NCBI GenBank assembly: GCA_038229695.1 | Contig: JBBROE010000042.1 | Span: forward strand, 1-30,448 | Reading direction: 5' to 3' | Length of the DNA: 30,448 bases | DNA from: JACMLD01 sp038229695 | GTDB taxonomy: Bacteria > Bacteroidota > Bacteroidia > Chitinophagales > Chitinophagaceae | Part shown: positions 24,197 to 30,448 of the stretch, piece by piece | Layout: each line of letters opens with the position of its first letter | Numbering within the stretch: the first letter of the stretch is position 1 | Notes under the pieces: model-generated | The model's database searches: none | The model's input: the letters and a program-made list of their open reading frames with translations, nothing else | Told to the model about the DNA's origin: nothing | Program-made: the position numbers and the translations under genes

Positions 24197-25270
24197 ATGG
24201 CATACAGGAATTTTAAGATGGTAGGCTTTGTCGTGTATGGCAGGGGCAGTTTCAACCAGCTGGCGGAAATTTTGCAGCCCCACCGTAAGAACGGGCAGCC
24301 GATGGTGTTCCTCGTCGATCATTTTTTTGAAGGCAAATCCCTGCCAGGCCGCATCCCGCTGCAGGGGAACGATAAAATCATTTTCGTGGAGGTTACCCAT
24401 GAGCCCAAGACAAAATATGTAGATGCGCTGGCGGCTGGCCTGAAAGACGAATTTGGGAGCGTCAGCGGGGTGATTGGTATCGGTGGCGGGTCTTCCATGG
24501 ATCTCGCCAAAGCCGTTTCACTGATGATGACCAATCCTGGATCGGCGGCCGATTACCAGGGCTGGGATTTGGTAAAGAATCCGGGTGTGTACAAAGTCGG
24601 CATCCCCACGCTGAGCGGCACCGGTGCAGAAGTATCGCGGACTACAGTATTGACCGGGCCGACCAAAAAACTGGGGATGAATTCTGATTTCACGCCTTTC
24701 GATCAAATTATCCTGGACCCGGAGCTGACGGCAAACGCGCCGGCGAACCAGCGTTTCTATACGGGAATGGATTGCTATATCCATTGTATTGAAAGCCTGC
24801 AGGGTACTTTTCTCACTGAGTTCAGCAAAAGTTACGGGGAAAAGGCGTTACAGCTCTGCCAGAAAGTGTTTGTAGAGAAAGACCAATGGGACGAATCCTG
24901 CGATGACATGCTGATGATGGCTTCCTATGCCGGCGGCATGAGTATCGCCTATTCGCAGGTTGGGGTAGCCCACGCCGTTAGTTACGGTCTCAGTTACCTG
25001 CTGGGCACCAAACATGGCATCGGCAACTGCATTGTGATGAACCACCTGGACGAGTTTTACCCGGACGGCGTGAAAGAATTTAAGTACATGGTGGAGAAGA
25101 ATAATATTGACATTCCCAAAGGGATCTGCAGCGGGTGTACCGACGAAGACCTTGAGAAGATGATCGATGTGTCTATGGTGATGAAACCGCTTTGGGAAAA
25201 TGCGCTGGGGAAAGACTGGGAAAAAATTATGACCAGGGGCAGGCTCCGTGCGTTGTACGAAAAATTATAA
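24197..25270 (+). CDS. kdnB: Iron-containing alcohol dehydrogenase, KdnB-like (Kdo 8-oxidase)
   Basis: The 357-residue enzyme belongs to the iron-containing (group III) alcohol dehydrogenases: GIGGGSSMDLAKA for NAD(P) binding (94-106), GTGAEVSRTTVLT (141-153), and metal ligands D192 and H196 (GMDCYIHCIE), H259 (GVAHAVSYG) and H273 (TKHGIGN). The sequence from MTNPGSAADYQGWDL through KLGMNSDFTPFDQIILDPEL and RFYTGMDCYIHC follows, as I remember it, KdnB of Shewanella. KdnB oxidises Kdo at C8 so that the aminotransferase KdnA can make 8-amino-Kdo for lipopolysaccharide. The closeness of kdsB supports this. No kdnA is visible in the window. Group III dehydrogenase is certain; KdnB is likely. Confidence 0.72.
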   Translation: MAYRNFKMVGFVVYGRGSFNQLAEILQPHRKNGQPMVFLVDHFFEGKSLPGRIPLQGNDKIIFVEVTHEPKTKYVDALAAGLKDEFGSVSGVIGIGGGSSMDLAKAVSLMMTNPGSAADYQGWDLVKNPGVYKVGIPTLSGTGAEVSRTTVLTGPTKKLGMNSDFTPFDQIILDPELTANAPANQRFYTGMDCYIHCIESLQGTFLTEFSKSYGEKALQLCQKVFVEKDQWDESCDDMLMMASYAGGMSIAYSQVGVAHAVSYGLSYLLGTKHGIGNCIVMNHLDEFYPDGVKEFKYMVEKNNIDIPKGICSGCTDEDLEKMIDVSMVMKPLWENALGKDWEKIMTRGRLRALYEKL

Positions 25271-25290
25271 CCGTTCCTCACTTCAACATT

Positions 25291-26388
25291 ATGCAGCAGA
25301 AAAAATACCTCAGCTACCTGGGTCTCACCGCCGCATTCGGAACGAAAAGGACGAAGGAAATCCTGTATATCAATCCTACGGCGCCACCCGAAAGAAAAGA
25401 CCCGGAACGCGTGGTGGTTACTGTGTATGATTATACCCCCGACCGCCTGGAAGAACGGAAATCGGATGCGGTAAAAGATTGTTTCCGGTATGCCGCATCT
25501 CCGGATAACTGCTGGATAAATATGGATGGCCTCCGCAAGGCCGATGTGGAAGAGGTCTGCCAGCATTTCAACGTTCACCCGCTCATTACCGAAGACATTC
25601 TCAGTATCAACCAGCGGCCGAAAATGGATGAGGTGGAAGGCCGGCTATTCTGCCTGCTGAATATGCTTTATTTTAATGACCAGAATAAAACGGTGGAGAC
25701 CGAGCAGATCAGTATCGTGCTCGGCGATCATGTGGTGCTCAGCTTTCAGGAAGATGCGGGCAGGGATGTATTTGAGCCGCTTCGTACCAAATTGAGAATT
25801 GCCAAAAGCCAGGTCCGCCAGCGGGGAACGGACTACCTGCTGTATGCGATGCTGGACATGATAGTGGACAATTATTACCTGGTGATGGAAAAGCTGGGCG
25901 AACAGGTAGAAGCGGTGGAAGAAGAAGTAATCAGGACCAGTAATACCCGCTCACTGGCGCGCATCAACCAGCTGCGCAAAGAATTGATTGTACTGAAGCG
26001 GAATATTGCTCCGGTCCGGGAGCTGGTCAACGGCTTCATGCGCAGTGAAAGCGACCTGCTGGAAGACCGCACCACCAAATATTTTAAAGACATTTACGAT
26101 CATATCGTGCAGGCTTTTGATCTTACTGAAAACTACCGGGAAATGATGATGAGTATGCAGGACGTATATATCAATAACGTAAACCTGCGTATGAACGAGG
26201 TGATGAAGGTGATGGCCGTGGTGACCTGCCTGATGGCACCGGCTACCGTTATCGGGGGCATCTTCGGGATGAACTTTGAACGCATTCCCTATCTCCACAA
26301 TAAATACGGATTTTTTATCGCCGTAGCACTTATGCTGCTGATTCCCGTCTGGATGATTGGCGTCTTCCGCCGCCGGGGCTGGTTCTAA
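25291..26388 (+). CDS. corA: CorA-family magnesium/cobalt transporter
   Basis: The 365-residue membrane protein has the long cytoplasmic N-terminal domain and helical stalk of CorA, then two transmembrane helices at the C-terminus with the selectivity motif GMN (326-328) in GGIFGMNFERIP. CorA pentamers carry Mg2+ (and Co2+ or Ni2+) into the cell, gated by intracellular Mg2+. Family blocks include HPLITEDILSINQRPKMDE, RNIAPVRELVNGFMR and NVNLRMNEVMKVMAVVT. The frame is open back to 25192, but that overlaps the preceding gene; the ATG at 25291 gives a normal start, 20 bases after kdnB. It converges with the GNAT gene, 4 bases between stops. Confidence 0.93.
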   Translation: MQQKKYLSYLGLTAAFGTKRTKEILYINPTAPPERKDPERVVVTVYDYTPDRLEERKSDAVKDCFRYAASPDNCWINMDGLRKADVEEVCQHFNVHPLITEDILSINQRPKMDEVEGRLFCLLNMLYFNDQNKTVETEQISIVLGDHVVLSFQEDAGRDVFEPLRTKLRIAKSQVRQRGTDYLLYAMLDMIVDNYYLVMEKLGEQVEAVEEEVIRTSNTRSLARINQLRKELIVLKRNIAPVRELVNGFMRSESDLLEDRTTKYFKDIYDHIVQAFDLTENYREMMMSMQDVYINNVNLRMNEVMKVMAVVTCLMAPATVIGGIFGMNFERIPYLHNKYGFFIAVALMLLIPVWMIGVFRRRGWF

Positions 26389-26392
26389 TCGT

Positions 26393-26842
26393 TTAAAGTT
26401 CGGCCAGCGGAAGTTCGTAGAAATAGTCACTCACCCGCTGGCAGCCATTTTTTTCATAGACCGCCTGGGCCGTGTAATTGTCATTGCCGGTTTGTAAGAG
26501 CAACCAGGCGGCGCCCCTCTCGCGGCCATGTGCGGCGGCAGCATCCAGCAGTTTTTTGGCAATGCCTTTCTGCCGGTGCGCGGCAGCCACATACAGGTCG
26601 TTCAGCAGCCAGGCCGGCAGCAGGCGGACCGAGGAGAATATCGGGTACAGCTGGGTGAAGCCGGCCAGTTTATCCCCCTCGAAGGCACAAAAAATTACCG
26701 ATTCGTCCCGGTCTATCCGTTCCAGGAGGAATTTCCTGGCGGCAGCGATATCGGCCGGCTGGCGATACCAGGTACGATAGAGATTGAACAGGTCGGTCAG
26801 GTCCCCAATATCTTCCCGGGTAGCACGGCGGACGGTAATCAT
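26393..26842 (-). CDS. GNAT-family N-acetyltransferase
   Basis: The 149-residue protein is a GCN5-related acetyltransferase that moves acetyl from acetyl-CoA to an amine. ITVRRATREDIGDLTDLF is the usual first strand and helix, LNDLYVAAAHRQKGIAKKLLDAA is motif A with the acetyl-CoA pyrophosphate loop R-Q-K-G-I-A, and YTAQAVYEKNGCQR is motif B. The substrate is unknown; the sequence resembles the small family members that act on amines or amino acids. It is divergent from rmuC, with a -7-like element (TATATTTA) at its upstream side. Confidence 0.9.
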   Translation of the reverse strand: MITVRRATREDIGDLTDLFNLYRTWYRQPADIAAARKFLLERIDRDESVIFCAFEGDKLAGFTQLYPIFSSVRLLPAWLLNDLYVAAAHRQKGIAKKLLDAAAAHGRERGAAWLLLQTGNDNYTAQAVYEKNGCQRVSDYFYELPLAEL

Positions 26843-26866
26843 AACAACGAGGTTGATAATGCATCC

Positions 26867-26883
26867 TAAATATACTGATTAGG
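26867..26883 (-). promoter_or_regulatory. Promoter-like sequence before the GNAT gene, repeated from the ATP-grasp upstream region
   Basis: On the minus strand CCTAATCAGTATATTTA, identical at 15 of 17 positions to the sequence upstream of the ATP-grasp operon (21397-21413). It contains TATATTTA, one mismatch from the Bacteroidota -7 consensus, about 25 bases before the GNAT ATG. Confidence 0.4.
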
Positions 26884-26936
26884 GCAACCCGGGCCACTAT
26901 ATCAGATAGTATCCGTAATTTTTACCTTTAGCAAAT

Positions 26937-28529
26937 ATGCCTATGTGGAGTGAACTGTTAATGGTCGCAGCAGCGGTTATCATCCTGTTGCTTGTTGTGG
27001 TCCTGGTGATTTTGTTACAGCGGAGCCGGACTGCCCCGGGTGAGCAGCCCGCGTTGCTGCTCACCCGGCTGGATGCGCTGCAATCAGGGATGAAAGAGGA
27101 TTTCCGGCTGAACCGCGCCGAAAGCGCCATGCTGGCCAAAGACAATCGCGCCGAGCTGGCGCTGGCCATCCGCGAACTGAAACAGGAGCTCACACAGTCG
27201 CTGGAGCAGGTGGCCCGCGATAACCGGGAAACGCTCCGGCAGCTGATTGGCACCATCGAAGAAAACAGCCGGACCGCCAGGGAAAGTCTTTCCTCCGGAA
27301 TCAAAGAATTTATGGCGGCGGAGAAAACAAGGGGGGATGAACTGTCGGCACTCTTACAGTTTGCCAGCGGCAGAACGACCGAGCAGCTGGAAAAAATAAA
27401 TGGCCAGATGGAGGCGCGGCTGTCGGCACTGGCCAAACAGGATAAAGAAGACAGCCAGCTGATGCGGCAATCGCTGGAGCAGGCGCTGGACCGGTTCGGC
27501 GAAAAATTCGACAGGAGTGTACAGTCCTTCAATGCCCTGCAGAAAGAAAAGTTTCAACAACTGCAGCAACAACAGGTACTCATGACCGAGAGTAATGAGA
27601 AAAAGCTGGAAGAGATGCGCAATACGGTGGATGAAAAACTACAGAAGACACTGAATGAAAGGCTCGGACAGTCTTTCGAGATGGTCAGTCGCCAGCTCGA
27701 AAGCGTTCAGAAAGGACTTGGGGAAATGCAGCACCTGGCGCAGGATGTAGGCGGGCTGAAGCGCGTGCTCAGCAATGTGAAAATGCGGGGTGGAATCGGC
27801 GAGGTACAGCTTGCTATGCTGCTGGAGCAGTTGCTGGCGCCCGACCAATATGCGGCGAATGTTAAAACCAAAGCCGATGCCACCGAACTGGTAGAGTTTG
27901 CCATCCGGCTGCCGGGCCGGGATGAAAATAAAAGCGTGGTATGGTTACCGGTAGATGCAAAATTTCCGAAAGATGTGTATGAAAAGCTCCAGGACGCCTA
28001 TGAAAAGGGCGAGCCGGCAGAAATAGAGGCGGCCTCAAAAATCATGGAGCAGGTCATAAAAAAAATGGCGAGGGATATCCGTGACAAATACATTGACCCG
28101 CCCAATACGACAGACTTTGCCATTATGTTCCTGCCGTTTGAGGGGATTTATGCGGAAGTGGTCAGGAAAGCCAGCCTGCTTGATGTGTTGCAGCGCGAGT
28201 GTAAAGTGATTGTGACGGGTCCAACCACGCTTGCCGCCATATTGAACAGTCTCCAGATGGGGTTTCGTACCATGGCGCTGCAGCAGCGTAGCAGCGAGGT
28301 CTGGAATATCCTGGCCGGTGTAAAAGCGGAGTTTGGTAAGTTCAGCGGGTTGATGGAGAAAGCACAGAAAAATATACAGCTGGCCAGCAGCCAGATGGAT
28401 GAGCTGATCGGCAAACGTACCCGTGCCATCACGCGAAAACTGCAGGATATCACCGACCTGCCGCAAGCGGTGCATACGCCGGAACTGCCCGCTGTCTCAA
28501 CAGGTGAAAACGGGTCTGACGATAATTAA
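26937..28529 (+). CDS. rmuC: RmuC-family DNA recombination protein
   Basis: The 530-residue protein has an N-terminal transmembrane anchor (LLMVAAAVIILLLVVVLVILL, about 7-27), a long coiled-coil region (about 40-260, rich in E, Q, K and R) and the RmuC nuclease-like core from about 270: GGLKRVLSNVKMRGGIGEVQL, LPGRDENKSVVWLPVDAKFP with the conserved PVDAKFP, IRDKYIDPPNTTDFAIMFLPFEGIYAEV, and VTGPTTLAAILNSLQMGFR. RmuC limits recombination at short inverted repeats in E. coli, and its core is related to restriction-endonuclease-fold nucleases. The start could be M1 or M3. A TTTACCTTTA element lies 7 bases upstream. A secreted glycosidase gene follows after 23 bases; the pairing is probably by position only. 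Confidence 0.92.
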   Translation: MPMWSELLMVAAAVIILLLVVVLVILLQRSRTAPGEQPALLLTRLDALQSGMKEDFRLNRAESAMLAKDNRAELALAIRELKQELTQSLEQVARDNRETLRQLIGTIEENSRTARESLSSGIKEFMAAEKTRGDELSALLQFASGRTTEQLEKINGQMEARLSALAKQDKEDSQLMRQSLEQALDRFGEKFDRSVQSFNALQKEKFQQLQQQQVLMTESNEKKLEEMRNTVDEKLQKTLNERLGQSFEMVSRQLESVQKGLGEMQHLAQDVGGLKRVLSNVKMRGGIGEVQLAMLLEQLLAPDQYAANVKTKADATELVEFAIRLPGRDENKSVVWLPVDAKFPKDVYEKLQDAYEKGEPAEIEAASKIMEQVIKKMARDIRDKYIDPPNTTDFAIMFLPFEGIYAEVVRKASLLDVLQRECKVIVTGPTTLAAILNSLQMGFRTMALQQRSSEVWNILAGVKAEFGKFSGLMEKAQKNIQLASSQMDELIGKRTRAITRKLQDITDLPQAVHTPELPAVSTGENGSDDN

Positions 28530-28552
28530 AGAAAGATGTCAATTAATTCAGC

Positions 28553-30448
28553 ATGCTGAGAAACGCCGCTACCTGTGTATTCTTTGTGTTTATCCTGGCA
28601 CCGCATCTCCTGTGTGCACAGCAATGGATTCGCATCAGCCAGCTGGGCTATCCCGAAGATGCGGTGAAGACGGCGGTATGGTGCAGTAAAGGGAAAGCGG
28701 TACCGCCGACATTTTTACTCCGCGATGCGGTGACAGGTAAAACCGTTTACCGTGCCTCAACCGGGCGTCCATTCGGAGCCTGGGGACCGTTTGCGCAAAC
28801 CCTTCGCCTTCCATTCACTGCCATCACCCGGCCCGGCCACTATATCATCGTGTGCGGTGATGCCCGCTCCCCCGAATTTGTGATCAGCAACACCGCGTAT
28901 TCCGGCGCCACCGATTTCCTGTTAAATTATATGCGGCAGCAGAGAAGCGGGTTTAACCCGTTTTTGCAGGACTCCTGTCATACCGGTGACGGGTATACGA
29001 TTTATGGTCCCATGCCCGACAAGACCCGGATTGATGCAGCCGGCGGGTGGCATGATGCCAGTGATTACCTCCAGTATGTTACCACGTCTGCCAATGCCAC
29101 GTATCACCTGCTGGCGGCCTGGCGCGATTTCCCGGAGGTTTTTTCCGATACGCACCTGGCCAATGGACTGCCCGGCACAAACGGCGTTGCTGATGTATTG
29201 GATGAAGGACGATGGGGTCTGCAATGGCTGCTTAAGATGAACCCGCGCGACAACTGGCTGTTCAACCAACTGGCCGATGACCGCGACCATGCGGGGTTTC
29301 GCCTGCCCAACCGCGATTCCGCAGACTATGGCATGGGCAAGGGCGGCCCGCGGCCGGTTTATTTCATAACAGGTGAGCCGCAGGGACTCGGAAAATATAA
29401 AAATAATACCACGGGAAAGGCATCCGCCGCGGGTAAATTCACCAGTGCTTTCGCGCTTGGGGCTACGCTATTTAACAATACTGACACCGCGCTGGCTGCA
29501 TTGCTGCGCCACAAAGCCATCAGCGATTATACCGTGGGGCGTGCATTTCCCGGCGTAACCCAAACCGCGCCGAACCTGGCACCATATTATTATGCCGAAG
29601 ACAACTGGACCGATGATATGGAACTCGCCGCCGCCAGCCTTTACCGGCTAACCGGTGCCCCGGCATATGCCATCGAGGCACAGCAATATGCTCAAGCAGA
29701 AAAGGTTACGCCCTGGATGGGCGCCGATACCGCCAGGCATTACCAATGGTACCCATTTCACAATTTTGGACATTATGAACTGGCGCGGAATGCCGGGCAG
29801 GCAGCGAGGAATAAACTCGCAGGCTGGTACCGCGACGGCATTGAACGGGTGTGGAAAAAAGCAGGCGCAAATGCTTTTTTCCGCGGCATCCCCTTTATCT
29901 GGTGTTCCAATAACCTCACGGTCTCCTTTGCCATACAGTGCTGGTTATACCGGGAAATGACAGGTGATACCCGGTACCGGGAACTGGAGCAGTCCTGCTT
30001 CGACTGGTTATTTGGTTGTAATCCCTGGGGTGCCGGCATGGTATATGGCCTTCCGGCCGATGGCATTACGCCAAAGGACCCCCACTCATCTTTGTCGGTA
30101 CTCAATCATTACCCCCTCAACGGAGCCCTGCTGGATGGCCCGGTCTCCGGCAGCATTTTTAATAACCTGCGGGGACTTACGCTTTTTCACGCTGATGCCT
30201 ATGCGCAGTTTCAGTCGGACCTCGCCGTTTATCATGACGACGCCGGTGATTACAGTACCAATGAGCCGACGATGGATGGCACCGCCAGCCTGGTCTACCT
30301 GATGGCGCAGAAAGAAGCCGCCGCTAAGCGGGCTGCCGGCCGGCAACCCACCATTGATCACGGCGCGATCACCCGCGGTGACCGGACCGAAAAAAAGCTG
30401 GCCCTCCTATTTAGTGCCGATGAATTTGCCGACGGAGGGGAATCGATA
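28553..30448 (+). CDS. Secreted glycoside hydrolase family 9 with a second, deacetylase-like domain (3' end outside the window)
   Basis: The frame is open from the ATG at 28553 to the window edge, 632 residues without a stop. MLRNAATCVFFVFILAPHLLCAQ is a signal peptide, with cleavage likely after LCA. Residues 25-105 form the Ig-like domain that precedes GH9 catalytic domains. The catalytic domain has GGWHDASDY (164-172) with the paired aspartates D168 and D171 and, near its end, TNEPTMDG with the proton-donor glutamate E571. GH9 enzymes cleave beta-glucans such as cellulose. After a linker, KKLALLFSADEFADGG at about 613-628 looks like the first strand of a polysaccharide-deacetylase-type domain, a fusion I recall from Bacteroidota. 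The second domain is cut by the edge, so its call is tentative. Confidence 0.85.
   Translation, partial: MLRNAATCVFFVFILAPHLLCAQQWIRISQLGYPEDAVKTAVWCSKGKAVPPTFLLRDAVTGKTVYRASTGRPFGAWGPFAQTLRLPFTAITRPGHYIIVCGDARSPEFVISNTAYSGATDFLLNYMRQQRSGFNPFLQDSCHTGDGYTIYGPMPDKTRIDAAGGWHDASDYLQYVTTSANATYHLLAAWRDFPEVFSDTHLANGLPGTNGVADVLDEGRWGLQWLLKMNPRDNWLFNQLADDRDHAGFRLPNRDSADYGMGKGGPRPVYFITGEPQGLGKYKNNTTGKASAAGKFTSAFALGATLFNNTDTALAALLRHKAISDYTVGRAFPGVTQTAPNLAPYYYAEDNWTDDMELAAASLYRLTGAPAYAIEAQQYAQAEKVTPWMGADTARHYQWYPFHNFGHYELARNAGQAARNKLAGWYRDGIERVWKKAGANAFFRGIPFIWCSNNLTVSFAIQCWLYREMTGDTRYRELEQSCFDWLFGCNPWGAGMVYGLPADGITPKDPHSSLSVLNHYPLNGALLDGPVSGSIFNNLRGLTLFHADAYAQFQSDLAVYHDDAGDYSTNEPTMDGTASLVYLMAQKEAAAKRAAGRQPTIDHGAITRGDRTEKKLALLFSADEFADGGESI

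Noticed and set aside
1..30448. tRNA, rRNA, CRISPR array, insertion sequence or integrase
   Set aside because: None was found: no T-loop-like tRNA pattern, no regularly spaced direct repeats with spacers, and no transposase or integrase motifs in any frame.

Overview
The window is a chromosomal segment of a Bacteroidota bacterium, most likely of the Chitinophaga/Chitinophagaceae kind. The evidence is families largely typical of that phylum (DUF2480, a GH9–deacetylase fusion), TAnnTTTG-type -7 promoter elements, few Shine-Dalgarno sequences and roughly 50% GC. The genus is an inference.

Left part (1–7.65 kb), housekeeping: a cut-off chromate transporter, nadD and feoA on the minus strand; ybeY and mnmG on the plus strand; nadA convergent with mnmG; and a PpiD/SurA-type periplasmic folding factor. 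Two ParB-type parS sites lie at the ybeY/mnmG junction, one of them overlapping the ybeY stop. About 3 kb further on, the gene-free stretch 4914–5480 carries one perfect and several near-perfect DnaA boxes plus AT-rich tracts. Together they suggest the replication origin region.

Middle part (7.7–17.35 kb), accessory: after a DUF2480 gene comes a tightly spaced five-gene plus-strand operon. It encodes a DUF4062 protein with a STAND-like but P-loop-less C-terminal part, a MoxR AAA+ ATPase, a 1319-residue three-helix membrane protein (CoxE-like N-terminus, PKD-like periplasmic part, vWA-like cytoplasmic part, TPR tail), a patatin phospholipase, and a nucleoside-deoxyribosyltransferase/TIR-like protein fused to a TRAFs-binding (ASK1/MAP3K5-type) TPR region. 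The likely reading is an NTP-dependent sensing and effector (conflict) system. The exact combination looks unusual and is the best candidate here for an undescribed system.

Right part (17.4–30.45 kb): a DUF2007 zinc-ribbon protein; a minus-strand operon of circularly permuted ATP-grasp, alpha-E and transglutaminase proteins (a known peptide-ligation cluster); then kdsB, an MFS sugar porter, a KdnB-like Kdo 8-oxidase, corA, a GNAT acetyltransferase, rmuC and a secreted GH9 glycosidase that continues beyond the edge into what looks like a deacetylase domain. kdsB with kdnB suggests 8-amino-Kdo lipopolysaccharide. A G-poor degenerate repeat tract fills the kdsB–transporter gap.
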